The notes: a model not told the origin generated them from the sequence alone. Shown: positions 43,339 to 56,544, numbered from the stretch's first letter. The stretch: DNA of 64,000 bases from Rhododendron vialii (GCF_030253575.1 NC_080563.1:31791001-31855000); one strand, 5' to 3'. Numbers and translations are program-made.

Positions 43339-46300
43339 ATGTTTAACAAGTACTTGAGAGACCCTTTTCTTATTGTGATGGGATTGTGCATGGAAATACT
43401 GAAGTTGCCTTGGATTCTCATCACTGGGCTTGTTCCGCTGTTTTTTGGGATTTTCATGCTTATTAAAGCTGTAGCGTCTGATCTCTCAGTTGCTTCAACA
43501 GAATCTTGTAATCCAAATGTAGACCCTGTGGACGGAGAGGTTTTATCCAATCAGAGAAGAAAGATTTGTGAACTGCCTCCTGTTGTACTAGTTCACGGTG
43601 TTTTTGGATTTGGAGAAGGGGTATGTGATCAAGTTTTAGTCGTTTGGCTTCCATTTCACTGTCAGAAAAATTAATGCACAAACAGAATTTTATTTGGAAA
43701 ACCTATTCAAAATAGAGTTGAGTTTTGTTCACCCTCCACTTAAGAGGGTGAACATTACCCTCCTTCGTATTGGTCGAAACGATATGGATCCCACCATAAA
43801 GTGATGCCATGCTTACCAAAAAGTGTATTGAATGGTAAGCATGATATCACTTTGTGATAGGATCCACACCATTTCAACCAATAAAAGAGAGGGTAATGTT
43901 CACCCTCTTTTAAGGAGGGTGAACAAAATTGCACTCTATTCAAAATGATGTGACGGAATTTTCATTTTTAAGAGGCACAATGGGGTGTTGAACTAAGATG
44001 ACCAAAAATTTCAGCATCATTCTGTATGGATTATTTTATTTTTTTTGATCGGCCCTTCTCTATGGATATTAACAGGATTCTGTTTTGATAACATTGATTA
44101 TTCTTCTGTAATGGGTTTTGAAACATTTGTTGTTCTGATAACTTATTTCGTTTACAGAAAATGGGGCATGTATCGTACTTTGGAGGGGCTGAAAAGAAGT
44201 ATGAAAGGGTTTTTGTCCCGGATTTGGGTTCATTAACCAGTATTCATGATAGGTGAGCTGCTGAAGCATGGGAAACTAGTAAATGATCCTTTCTCTTTAG
44301 TTTCTTTGGTTATGTGTATATTCTTTTGCAAGTCTTTACGGGGCTTTAGGTTTCAGAGCTAGGCAGTTCTACTATTTGAAAGGTGGCCAAGTTGACTACG
44401 GAGAAGAGCACAGCAAAGCTTGTGGACACTCACGGTTTGGAAGAGTTTACAAGCAAGGTTTGAATACCAGACCTCTAGTTCTGCTACCATTGCATCAAGC
44501 TACAATCGCTGATGAAATGATTGCTGAAGTTACTCATATTTCATGAACTAGTAAAATAAGTTGTTCCTCAACAATTTAACCGGGTATCAGCACATGGAAC
44601 GATCGCATAATATGATTGTTGCACGCCTTTGCCCCTCCTTAAGCAGATTCAGATGAGCTTGTTGTCGACACTTGACAGTTTCTTCCATTATATGCATGTC
44701 ATTTATTTTAAACTTGCAGGGAAATACCCTGAGTGGGATGAAGATCGCCCCATTCATTTTGTTGGGCATTCAGCTGGAGCACAGACAGTTCGTGTCTTGC
44801 ACCAAATGCTGGCAGATAAGGTTTGTCCGTTTGACCTCTTCCTTATCGAGTGAGTGAATCTCTAGCTGTTGAAAGCTAATAATTCTAAAACCAATTCAGG
44901 CTTTCAGGGGTTATGAAAACACTTCAGAGAACTGGGTTTTGAGCCTCACTGCCATCTGTGGAGCTTTTAATGGGAGCACAAGAACATACATAACCGGCAT
45001 GAAGTGAATTTTTTTCTCAACCATATATCCTTCATTCTGATAATTGTTTTTGGCTTAAAATACCTGTATGGTTCCCAAGTGTTCCTTTCTTGTTACTTTC
45101 GATTCTCTAAGTTATTAATTTTTCAGATAAATTTAATAGGTTTTCAATTTGAGTCATATTGATCGAGATTTAGAAAACAGAAAATTCTAAACCATTAACT
45201 CACTGTCGGTAAAGTACCCCAATGGCAGATAAAGTATGTATTCTGTGTCAGTTTTGCCCCAAAGGTGTTTCTTGTCAGTTTGTATCTAAACATGTAGGAC
45301 TCTGTTTGGATGGTCATAATCTGGACAGGAAATTATTGTTTTATTGGAGCTAATACATAGAGGAATCTCATATGGTCCAAGAAGAAATCAATCTTGTCCT
45401 ATCTATATTCAGTACTGTTGTACTAGAAATCACACGTCTTCAATTTAGTTTCCGAAGACCATCTTGAGTTAGGGGGTGTCTGTCAAAGATTTTGGCGGCA
45501 GCTTCTGCATTTTTATCTGGGGAAAGTTGTGCCAGTGTGTTTGCTACAACTTCAGCCTCGACTCTGGGCCAAAAACAGTTTACAAACTGCTGAAAACTGA
45601 TTTCAGAAGCTCCAATTTTGATGCTTTCGGATCTCCATTAAACAATTATGTACACCTTTCCTGTACTAATGGCTTTAGACCTGCCAGATTATAAAACCCT
45701 GCAATCCACACACATCGCTGTAGTATTAGAGTTGAGGCGGAAGTGACATTGAGCTCATGTTTTAGAACTAATATATTTTGCAAACACTGTCATTGGTGTT
45801 TAGATTCTAACCATTTGGAGTTATTTCTTAGACAGTTAGACTTAATAGAGACCCTTAGAGATGATGGACAACTTAAACTTAAAAGATCAATGGGATAGCA
45901 AACATTTGGGGCCGTATGCTTAAAATGAAGGCCAGAAAGAATATTTTGTACAAAGTATCATATATAAGTTATTCTAAAAAAAGTAACCTACTTGTTTGTT
46001 CCAGTGATATATGTGTTGCATGTTAAAAAGTACTTGATATGTTTTGCCGATACTTGGTTTTGTCCAAGATAGATCTCTGAGAACTCTAATCACCCCGTTT
46101 AAGACTCAAACATATTATTCTGTTCTTACAGGCCAGAAAACTGGAAATCCATAAAAGCAATAAGTCCACTTCAGTTGTGCCGATTATCAATTATTTTCAG
46201 TGATTGGATGGACATTTCCTGGCTCAAATCCTACTACACTTTTGGGTTTGATCACTTTGACATGTCATGGAGAAAAGTTGGTCTTAAGGGTCTTTTCAAT

Positions 46301-47878
46301 TGCCTGATGGGAAAAGCGGGTCCTTTTGGTTCAGGAGATTGGGTGCTTCCTGATCTTACCATTCAAGGATCCATGGAAATTAATCAAAAGCTTAAGACAT
46401 TTCCAAACACGTTCTACTTCAGCTATGCAACTAAGCGTACAAGAAAAATAAACAGCGTCACAATTCCTGCCCCCATAATGGAAATTAATCCTTGGTTTTA
46501 CATCCAAATTTCTGAGATGTGCCGCTGGCGTTACCCCACCAATGTTCCACTCCCCTATGAAGGCTATCGGTGCGTATGCTAGTTAACTTTTGACTGATAA
46601 TCTTCAATTACCTTCTGTCTGGTTTTTTCTTGCTTTTGCTTTGTGTTGATATAGTTGGACTTCAAGTGTATGCCTTTGGTCCTTTTTTCCCGGGGGTTTT
46701 TTTTGCACAACAAAAATTAACTTGCCAAATAAAAACCTCTAGCTTATGTATAGGATGTTCTAGGACACCTTGAAACACCATTTAGCCTCAGGAAGAAGAA
46801 GAAGAAGAAGAAGAAAATACAACATGTGAAATGAATGTTTGCAATCTCCCGGTATCCTTGACATGTGAAATGAATGTTTTTCCAATTTCTTGCACGCACT
46901 TTCTCTCGGCATTCATTTGGGAAGAAGAAAATACAACATGTGAAATGAATGTTTGCAATCTCTCGGTATCCTTGACATGTGAAATGAATGTTTTTCCAAT
47001 TTCTTGCACGCACTTTCTCTCGGCATTCATTTGGGCAGGACTTCTAACATTTGACCATGTATGAACCACGTTGGAATCATTTACAGCCCAAACCAACCTG
47101 CTATTTACAAATTGATTTCAACATGTCGGGAAAAAAACATTGGTCGCTTATACACTTTCCACACTCCTATGCTAATGATAGGGATGAGGATTGGCAGGAC
47201 AACGATGGGGAACTCAACACCATATCCATGACACACCCTCACCTCCCAACTGAACATCCACACTGCTTCGTTGCAAATGACTCTGAGCTCCTACTGCAGC
47301 CTCAACCTGGCATATGGTTTGTACTCAAAACTCTTAGCATCAAGATTGTTTTACGTTTCATTTCAAGTTACTTGGAAAAACAGAAGTAAGACTAGATTAT
47401 GTGAAATTTGGAATGCAGATTCAAATGTTACTCAAAAAGTGTTAGATCTATGGCCGTAAACAATCCTTACAAATACAGCAATCCTCCTCCTGGATACCAG
47501 AATCAGCAAGGGATGTCTTAGTTTAGTTACCCAACAGGAGACCTTATAAGTATTCCATGACAACCATAAAACCATTTTAAATAAGGTTCAATTTAGCAAG
47601 GTTTGAAGATTTTGTGTGTCTTAATGCAAGTCGCTGAAAATTTCAAAATTGTGTTGATTCTGAAGTACCTTTATGCTGACTTTTATTCACCATAGTGATT
47701 CATTTCTAGTAATTTTAGAGGTGGTGTTTCATTGAGGTGCAGGTACTACAAAATAATCGAAGCTGTTCACGTTCAATTTGTATTGAATTTGGACAAAGCT
47801 GCAGTATATGACGAGGTGTATGACAGCATTTTCGAATGCTGCAGAAAGCTGTCCAAGAACAAGAGTTCATCACTGTGA
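43339..47878 (+). CDS. Alpha/beta-hydrolase lipase, membrane-anchored, 8 exons
   Basis: The gene resembles the plant lipase-like proteins of the Arabidopsis At1g10740/At1g23330 group. Exons: 43339-43620, 44158-44252, 44357-44457, 44720-44820, 44900-45003, 46132-46569, 47182-47316, 47743-47878. All are GT-AG and in frame, giving 463 aa, close to the family length. Residues 10-48 are hydrophobic and probably anchor the protein in a membrane. VVLVHG (82-87) precedes the first loop. GHSAG at 175-179 holds the nucleophile Ser177, followed by AQ as in this family. YFGGAEKKYERVFVPDLGSL, GEEHS.ACGHS and DEDWQDNDGELNTISMTHP are family blocks. The Asp of NDG and a His in AVHVQFV are the likely rest of the triad (inference). 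Intron 1 holds a MITE and intron 6 a 114-bp tandem duplication. The physiological substrate is unknown. Confidence 0.93.
43714..43937. mobile_element. Mutator-like MITE in lipase intron 1, perfect 9-bp target duplication
   Basis: The 224-bp foldback element has ends AGAGTTGAGTTTTGTTCACC and, from the right, AGAGTGCAATTTTGTTCACC. The arms of about 80 bp continue as CTCC.CTTAAGAGGGTGAAC and ATTACCCTC. The target duplication ATTCAAAAT is exact at 43705-43713 and 43938-43946. The 9-bp length fits Mutator-like elements. Confidence 0.88.
46807..47034 (+). repeat. 114-bp perfect-spaced tandem duplication in lipase intron 6
   Basis: The copies 46807-46920 and 46921-47034 differ at one visible base (CTCCCGG against CTCTCGG). 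Each unit itself contains CATGTGAAATGAATGTTT twice. The near identity points to a recent event. A GAA run precedes it. Confidence 0.92.
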
Positions 47879-47963
47879 TCTGGCTGAACCCGAAGATGAA
47901 CAATGATTGTAATCATTTTTCTTATGGAATGAGCAATAATAATCTTTGAACTTGACAAAGGTT

Positions 47964-48043
<80 letters not shown>

Positions 48044-49558
48044 GGTTGTGGTCGTAAACACATTGTTTCCTTCTCTTTTTGTATTTATTTTTCTTGGTCA
48101 TAGAGATTCATGGGCCATTCGGGTGTAACTATCCTTATTTCTGTCGAATAGTCATCGTCTTTCCGGGTTTTGATCCGACCTCAGCTCAACTCAACTCATA
48201 ATTGCAACAGAAAATCGAACTGTAAAAACTTCTTTAGTCTGATTTTTACTCGAAATGTATATTCAGTATGTGGCTCTTTTCAACCATTGATCAGAAAGGG
48301 CGACTGTAAAAGCCAACGGTTTGTAACTGTAATGCCATTCGGAGGGTCAAAGATGGTAAAATTGGTTATCCATTGTAATAATGTAATGGTTTGTGAGGAA
48401 CTTTCCCAAAGGAAGTGTTTGCATTTGTATTTGTCTGTCGCTTGTAACTTTCCATGGTGTAATAATGTCCATATGTGTAATACTGATTTTCTAGGAACTT
48501 TCCTAGACTCTAGGCAAGGCGTCTTCTTCCTCTATAAAAAGAGGAGGTTACCAACTATGTACTCAGACGTGTGTGTAATAATATTCTCGTGTGTTTCTTT
48601 AGATCATCTTCCTTCTTTGTGATTGTACTCTCTTAGTGATTGCACTTGTGACGGTTAAATTTGTATTCGGAAATATGGAGTATTAAACTTTGAAGGATAT
48701 AGGTAGAGTCCATATGTATTTCCAAATGGGTGATGAAACTGGCCATGGATTAAGAATAAAGGAAGGAGGAGAATAAGGTATAAGGTAGGAACAAGAAAGA
48801 AACTTGCAATGTTATGTGGAACTTCGCCCACATCTAACTAGGTATGTTGAGGAGTTGAAAGCCTCAAGAGAAAGTTATTCATTCCTTCCCTGGCGGTTCC
48901 GCCCTCTCTTCTCTCCCCCTTCATATGCTCTCCTCCTCTCCTACCTTCACGGTTGTAAGATGGTTGAGACTCTTCTCCTAAGAAGATAAGATCTCCCACT
49001 CCCCCTTGGAGCAGGCGGTTGCAAATCTGAGGAACGGGTTTTGTCTCTTGGATCCGAACAGCCAACTGGACTCCCCAACGACAATGGTGAAGGCATCATT
49101 GCGAGGGGAACAAGCTCCACCTTGCTGCAGTAAGCTAGAATCTTGGGAGTTAAAATCTTGACCTCTGAATCGATGTTTTAACAATCAGCAGTGTCTAAAC
49201 TCTCGGAAGAATTTTTTCTCTATGCAAATACAAGTCTAACCTTAATCTCAAGTAAGCTGTCGTCATATCACAAGATTACACCTGACACGTAAGGGGGATA
49301 CTTGACGAAAAGAACACAATAAAGGAAAATGAGAAGTACGACAATTATGATGAATGAAGAGGAAAACTTTAATAATTACGATTAGGATGAAAAATAAAAC
49401 AATTACAACAATTACGAGTTATACCATCCTCGTTGAAGCTAATGCCAGCCATCTATAACACGGGTAGGGGCAACAAGCAGCTACCAATGTAGCATATAAA
49501 TGTTCCGAAGGAATCCTAGCTAGCTAAAAACACAGTGACAATCATTCGACAGCAGCAC
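47879..49558. other. Convergent intergenic region between lipase and S-acyltransferase
   Basis: This holds the lipase 3' region, including a CT microsatellite, and the 3' end of the minus-strand gene. A stretch at about 48300-48660 has a TATA-like CTCTATAAAAAGAGG (48531-48545) and GTGTGTAATAATATTC, and might be an LTR remnant. No paired ends or target duplication were found. No gene was recognised. Confidence 0.4.
47965..48041 (+). repeat. (CT)n microsatellite, about 77 bp
   Basis: An uninterrupted CT run lies about 90 bp after the lipase stop codon, probably inside its 3' untranslated region. Confidence 0.95.
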
Positions 49559-52500
49559 TTAACCCAATTTTGGTTTCGCTTGCGAAAATGGTGGTCTAGT
49601 TGACAGAGGAAAGATTATTTCATGAAGATTTCGGAAGGACCCTTTGTCGTAGAAATTTTCCTTGACCATCTGCACATCTTCTAAACGAGATCTCCGGAAG
49701 AAGGCCTTCCATTTGCTCACTGGAGGCTTCCTTTCATTGCTCAGTCCGCTTATACTGGCGTCAAGTGCCGCATCACTTGCCTTAGCCTCGTGTACCTTTG
49801 TCTGCCAGCTTAAGTACTCTTCCCACTTGAACGTCTGTCATTTCAGCAGACCAGGAAATATGAACTCAAAAAGGTTCGCTAGTGACCTAATACAGTAGCA
49901 TATGATGTATATATATTTGACAGCCTAGTTTGGGGGGGGAAGGTAAAAAGAGAGCAAAACATGTGCATGGGGATGCATTAACCAGCGCAGTTACCTTCTT
50001 GACAGAAGCAAAAGCCAAGCCGAGACAATCCTACAAAATTAACCATCTTCTAGATTCTATCCGTGAATTTGATTGTGGACAAACCTTTCTGGGTGCTATT
50101 ATACCTTTACTGGCAAAAGCTACAGCCAATCCAAACTTGCGGTACTGGACTATTTCATAGCTTCTATCCAAGAAATTTTCCACCTATTATTACACTACAA
50201 ACCCTTTAATCACCAGAAATATATATACACACGCTTCCTAAACACAAACCCCAGCTAGCAGGTTAAGAAACAGTAGAAAACCCAACCGTAGCCCCATCCT
50301 TAGGTGTGACCGTAGCAATCTTTCTGTCTTAAACAGACCAAAAGAAGGGCCACCAAAGTGAATGGCTATATCCACAGTCCCAAATTTAATGATGGCATCC
50401 ACAGCCATTCCTCTCACACACTCACAAAAATGGTGGGGGAACGGATTGTGGAATCAGCAATTTCCTAAACAAAACAAAATATGTATAAAAGCTGATGAGA
50501 AAGAGATTTGCCGGGGAAAATGCTTCAAGCCGCAAAGCTATTAACTATTTAGTTTTGTATTTGTGAAGATGGAATTGAAACTAGGGTCAAAGAAAAGAGC
50601 TCAAGGGAGCTTGGAAAAGAGAGACAATGTGGAAAAGGATGCATACAACTTAATCGAGTTCTTTCCTACCTAATATTTCTGTTTTCTGGGTTAAGTCACA
50701 TAATATTAAAGTTAAATGAACAAGAAGCATTACTTAATTTGCTTATGATAGCAGTTAAATCTACTCTTGTGTAACAGAGTTGTAATGAATTGTAATTTTT
50801 GCTTTTTAGATGGTGCAAACACATAACAATCAACACGAATTACATGCATCACCAAATCTTATGTCTTTGATTCGAAGAAATTAATGCTATTACAGCTTGC
50901 CAAAGATAATTGGGAGCATAACTTATTATTAGCTGTTCGCTACATTCCTCTTTCTAATAATCCAAAGAAACAGCATACATGTTTATTCAATAAAATTCAG
51001 GGTAAGCGAAATAGACCTCATTAGTGGTGGTGTTCGTGAGGCACAGGTGGGCATGATACCCAAAGAATCCAGAGAGAAGCAAAGAAACAATGGCCAGAAA
51101 CACCATAAGAAGGATTTGATTGTTGTAAGAGGCCAACAACCACTGTTGCAAGACAGGAAAACATTTAAGGTAAGAACCATTAAGAAGGCGCACTAGGGAG
51201 AAAAATAAAATAGGTTGGTACAAAAGCATAAGGAGTATACACTAAAGGCAATAAAATATGCAGAGTCCATTCGTAAATTATTAAATATCACACCCAAAAA
51301 TTGAAAACCATGGTAACCATGATTTCGCATAATTCCATACATCATAAGGAAAATAAAAACCACAAATGCAAACGCATACATATTTCAACGGGAAAAAAGG
51401 GTCAATGGACAATTTGGGAGGCAGTTCTGATCTAATTGGACAACCTCAAATATTATCATCATTATGTCCTGGCCTTCCAGCACAATATTCTTCGCTGGAC
51501 CTTATTAATAATTTTCCGTATTTATATCCACGTACACTTTCTACTATCCTTTATTAGCAGTATAGTACGCTTTTGGCAAAATATGTGGTTTCTTCCAACA
51601 GAATTGTGAGTGGATAGAAGCCAACATATTAAAACAAAATCTTTATCACCGGCAATTTACTAACCGTCACACCTGGAAGTTCATTATCTCACCCATCAAC
51701 ATGCCTCAAAACCTGCGTCCTGTGCTTTTGAGGGTTTGGGTTAAGCATTTCTTAAGAAGGTGGCCTCAATCATCACAAATAGGTTAGTTCACTATGACTC
51801 CCGCTGATGAGAAACTGTAGTAGGCCAAACATAGGTGGTCCAAACCCATGTTCGGGAAGACTAGACCGAAGTTGGGGACAAGAGGGGTAGCCGTACTTAA
51901 ACCCAAGTTCGGCTTAAACCGAGGCTTAGCGATGAACAAAGGTTCACTCACCTGATTGCCAGCTCTAGGAAAGAGTCTTCAGGCTCGGCCACCTTGAAGA
52001 TAGGCAACTCAGTTAGTCATCTCTCCCTGCGAGTTTCCTGCCCTCAAGCTTGGCCAGAGGTGAGGTGAGGTCAACCGTGATACCACGTGCCTCCCCATGC
52101 GCCGGGACAGTTACGCCAAAGGATAATGATGGGTGCACATGGAAGCGCCAGCTCACATCAAAACGGTTACCAGATCTTATTGGTGACGTCACGATGACGT
52201 TAGCCGACCCGTTCAAGGCACATGCTTGTACTTGGAGAGCAAGTCAAGCAGACTATAAATATCAAGAAAGCAACCCTGGAGAGGTAGATACTATTCAATC
52301 CCTAAAACCCTAGTCCCTTGCTTTGCTCTGTGCACATTCTCATCCTCTCACCGGAAGGCCTTGCCAGGCAATCCCGGTCAGGTCTTAGTCGTGTGTTCAC
52401 TGTGCAGGTTAGGGCAAGACGGCTAGGAAGCACTTGAACCAATCGAAGAGGAACTCTAACCAAGGATCAGCAGGCCACACAGAAACTAATAGGCTTCTTA

Positions 52501-55500
52501 AATCAAACTTACAATATTTTTCGATATTCTACTAATTCACAGAAAAAGGGAAAAATGAGGATAACATTTAAAGCAATATAGTGAAGATGATCAAATTTAG
52601 CCATCCTAACAATGATAATATTGGAAACAAGTCTCATGTATGAACCTTCAACAGAAACCAGGCATTCCAATGACGTTACTGACCTATTTTTGTTTTGTTA
52701 GAAACTATGAGAGTGACGATCTTTCATTAGTTGCATCCAGCATCCATTCATTAAGTACAGATGAGAGGAAATGACTATATCACTCTACAATGTCTACATA
52801 TTCATGGTTTCGACGACTTGAATGCTAAAGCAAACCAAAGTCAGTCAAATTAGCTATTTTCTTGAACCACAACCAAACCAGAATGGCATACAAAACCAAG
52901 CAATATTTTGCTTTCCACAATATCTACAGTGACATGAATGAAAGTTTACTGACTCTACCAAGTATGGAAAAAACCATTTAATTTTTTCCAAAGACAAATC
53001 ATAGCCACAACTGCAAGCAAAAGGTCTCACAATGCAATACAAAACTTCTGACTTACAAAAATGTGCTCACCTGTACAACATGTGGAGCCAAACTCCAGAA
53101 TGAATTTTCAATCCCATAATAAGCTGCAAAAAGTAGATATTCATGTTCAGCCTCTCATGCATAGCTCATCCAACAAGAGATGTCATAGAAAAATCAAGGT
53201 TACCTTTCAGAATATAGATTACTTTAAATTCTTTCACTTGACCGGCAAGAATCAACCCAATGGCTACCGTCCCATAAATGCAAAGAAGGAAATGCCTGTG
53301 GAACCACTTGTATATCTATAAATAATTTTTACACATACCCAAAGAAAAAGTTTACTTACCAGAAAAGGGGTAAAAAAAAACACAAATCCAAGTGGATTCA
53401 ACATCTATGCCGGAAGACCCAAAGGATGAGAGATGTTAGATGGACTATTCTATATGTATAAAGTACCCCTGTCAAATGCTGGACACTCTTATCAGTGTTC
53501 GCGATTCGTGGCCAATATCTTCAGTTGGACATTCACCTTGCAAGCATATGTTGTGGTTTGACTATACCCTGGACTATGTATAGAACCCCTACAGTGTGCA
53601 CGAAACGCTCTAAGACAGATAGGAAACACTATTTAATGAAGAAGAAAACAAAAGAACTAGTAAGGAAAATATTCATTTTGTGGCGTGTCCCCGTGTCCTT
53701 TGAGGCAAAAATTAGACGAATCCAACACTTAGAGACATGCCTGCACTCGAAAACTGTCCCCAACTCCATGTAACACAGAGGTGAGGATGATCCACGCCAT
53801 AGAGGCAGTAGAACAATGCACAATTACTACTAATTGATTTCATCCTTCACCACGACAGTAAGACTACTAATGAGACTGACACATACAAATGGCCATGCAA
53901 AAATGAGATAACAAGCCCTGCTCTAGAATTGATCTCAAGCTAATTGAATGGAGAAATAGAGGATAAAAACCCCATGTGGTGCTAACATAACTAATGCCAT
54001 ATCGTAACAATTAACAAACACAACATGTGTCGTAACAATTAATTGATCTCAAGCTAATTACTAATTGATTCCAGGAAGGTAGTCCCCCATGATGCTATAA
54101 TACAGCACAATCTACCTCCATACTTCCGCAAAATCTTCCGCAATTGGAAACTAGCAGAGAGTTATGATTTTTACTTGAATCAAAATCATAACGTTGCATG
54201 GAGCAGGTGTATCAATTAAGTAGTTTCACACATATTCAGTTCCACTTTTTGATTAATTATGAAGTTATGCACATGTTTCTCACAAAACAATTCCTCAAAG
54301 GCGTTATCAATCACTTTAAAGGGATCTTGTTTGGCTGTGATACGAAACATGGATAAATCTTAACTCACCATAAAAGAAAAGCAACGAAGTATCGAGTGTT
54401 CCTCTCCCCTATGCAATTATTCTGGAGTAATGACAGAAAACAGAGACACACATAAGAAGAAACATAAAATGTTGACATTTCATAGCACAGACCACCAAAA
54501 GTTTCTGACTTTTACGAATAGAAAAAAGAAAAGAAAACAAAAGCATGGCGTAAGATAAAAGCAAACCATCCATCCACAGTGATGGTCAAACCGAGCCACA
54601 CACCGATTGCAAACGCTGCAGTGCTTGGACCTAGCAGGTCTATACCAGTGGAAAGAACCATCAGCAAAAAGTACTGGGAAAGCACATTTAAAAGTCCCAC
54701 AAATGCAACAAGGAACTCACTTCAAAATCTTGCAAGTTGAACATTCTTTCTCTGAATAAATCATATTGTCATAGGGATAAGCAGAGAGATATAGAGAAAC
54801 ATTCTCTGCATTCACAGTTCCAGGATCAGAAAAGCTAGTCAATAGAAAGAGAAGAATACCGACAGCAACTGCCAACAAGCTTGTGTACCTGAAAGAACAC
54901 AAGGTCCAAGAAAAAATTAGAACATTTGTAGAAAAAAAAAACTAACAAAAATAACACATGAGAGAGTAAGAGAAACACCTGTGAATCTCACTTAGATAAT
55001 ATCCGGGTATATACATGAAAGATGTTTTTACAATAATGTAATAAGTAGCTCCAATTATTGCCAAATATATGATCTGCCACAGAAGAAAATTAACATAAAT
55101 CCTCAATCACATGCCCATCTTTATTCTTTTCCACGTCCCACGGGTTGCAAACAAAAAGAAATCTAGATTTTTGCATAATGTTATAGGAGAAAAGAAGCAG
55201 AAAAACAGGAAGATATATTTTCATTGCAAGAGCTTAATTTCCATGTGCTCATCCAAAAACAGATGCCTATTCTACAAAACTCAAAGCATTTAACTCTTCC
55301 ACTTTCTCATCCTTCAGGATAAAGTAAATGTAACGAAAAAGCACAAAGATATAAGAAGAAGAGGTTTCAGTTAACTCATACTGCAACAACTCTAATTGCA
55401 AAGAAGTCTAAGAAGCGGTTTCAGTTAACTACTAAGGGTTTTTTTTTTTTTTACCAGAAGTTAACTATTACGGTTAACAAGGCAATAAAAAAAATTAAAG

Positions 55501-56503
55501 AAAACAAAAATGTTGGGTATAACATGCCATTAAGTGTGCACTGAAAAGGCCAAGGTACATTTGTGTGTATGGGACAAAATTGCAAACCCCTAATAACCCA
55601 TTCTAAAATAAACATCTTAATTCAAATTCCTCTAAACGATATACACAACGGCAAGAATATTGTGTGTACATATAATGTAGCTTCCAACTTGGGAAAGCCA
55701 TACAACTATACAAGCAAGCATATGCTGCTATTGGATATAACCAAACAATCAACAATGCATTCTTTTTCTTTTTGATATCTCAAAACAATCAATAGTGCAT
55801 AAAAATTGCAAACCACTTGTAACCCCATTACCACCTCCTCCGTTCCTCCGTCCCGAAAATATTGTCAGGTTCGCAAAACGACAACATAAAAAAGTAAATT
55901 TTTGTCATGAAAAATACAAACTTTTTTGATAAATGAGCAGAACTCATTGATATCTATTATCTAGTGCCTACTGGCAACAAATTCCAACTTTTTTAACAGG
56001 AATCCATTATTTTTAAGTTCCGGTTTTGCGGACCAAACAGTACGGGGCAGAGTAAAACTATCTCTCTCAATTCAAATTTCCCTTAAATTTGTGGTAACAA
56101 ATCGCGCGCACGATAATTATACGAACAAAGTTCATAATTCATCAGATGGAAACCTGTAGGATAGGGTTAGGTCGATCACAACAGTAGTTCTCAATGGAGA
56201 GAACCGCATCGGTGCCTCTGGAGCCACACACATACCCAACGATTCGTCTGAAACATTAGCAGACCCTAATTAGACAATACAATACTAGAGAGAGAGAGAG
56301 AGAGCAGACCCTAATTAGACAATACAATACCAGAGAGAGAGAGAGAGAGATTATACCGGAAATAGTCATAGAGGCCGAAGGCGATGAAGTAATGAATGCG
56401 TTCGATGAAAGTGCCTTGGAATATAGGCCACTGCCCGCAGAGGAATGAAATCACCACTAGTAGTGTGACCAGGCCATGGCATACCAGAAGCCATTGCACG
56501 GCC

Positions 56504-56505
<2 letters not shown>
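49559..56505 (-). CDS. PAT17: DHHC-type protein S-acyltransferase (PAT17-like), 10 exons
   Basis: Palmitoyltransferases of this family acylate cysteines on membrane-associated proteins, acting at endomembranes. Exons on the minus strand: 56505-56357, 56247-56154, 55073-54979, 54888-54721, 54639-54567, 54421-54369, 53295-53204, 53123-53071, 51142-51017, 49834-49559. All joins are GT-AG and in frame, giving 392 aa. Membrane segments: about 3-24, 82-100, 114-131, 204-235 and 270-293. The Cys-rich domain runs from CSTCK (162) through HCSVCNRC to the active DHHC at 187-190 and NNCIGERN. The TTxE motif (TTNE) is at 298-301, and the cytosolic tail begins [10 protein letters not shown]. The sequence closely follows what I recall of Arabidopsis At3g04970; the number is inferred. 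Introns hold a solo LTR and a Stowaway-like MITE. A CT repeat sits immediately upstream of the ATG. Confidence 0.94.
51816..52481. mobile_element. 666-bp solo LTR in S-acyltransferase intron 8
   Basis: It begins TGTAGTAGGCC and ends AGGCCACACA (TG...CA). The target duplication GAAAC is exact at 51811-51815 and 52482-52486. It is markedly richer in GC than the surrounding intron. A TATAAATA box at about 52255, followed by a transcript-leader-like stretch, fits an LTR promoter on the plus strand. Internal retroelement sequence is absent, as expected after LTR-LTR recombination. Confidence 0.87.
53340..54360. other. S-acyltransferase intron 6, origin of part unclear
   Basis: The intron between exons 6 and 7 is about 1.07 kb. 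The block 53460-53780 (GGACACTCTTATCAGTG and nearby) has a different texture and could be an old insertion. Short direct repeats GATCTCAAGCTAATT and CGTAACAATTAA occur at about 53931-54070. No coding domain was recognised. Confidence 0.3.
55831..56052. mobile_element. Stowaway-like MITE in S-acyltransferase intron 2
   Basis: CTCCGTCCCGAAAATATTGT then GGTTCGCAAAAC at the left pairs with CTCTGCCCCGTACTGTTT then GGTCCGCAAAAC read from the right. A TA lies on each side (55829-55830 and 56053-56054). The left border includes an extra CCACCTCCTCCGTTC, so the exact start is unsure. Confidence 0.6.
56259..56350 (-). repeat. 45-bp tandem duplication filling S-acyltransferase intron 1
   Basis: Units start at 56259 and 56304. 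Each contains GCAGACCCTAATTAGACAAT, then ACAATAC and a GA tract. On the gene strand each unit is a CT tract followed by ATTGTCTAATTAGGGTCTGC. The whole intron is only 109 bp. One CT tract ends in CTAG and makes a second acceptor-like site upstream of the one used. Confidence 0.85.

Positions 56506-56544
<39 letters not shown>

Noticed and set aside
46744..47096. Open frames with internally repeated peptides in lipase intron 6
   Set aside because: The repetition is the 114-bp tandem duplication; the flanking exons splice around it.
48300..48660. Solo LTR downstream of the lipase
   Set aside because: A TATA-like box and texture are suggestive, but no paired termini or target duplication could be found.
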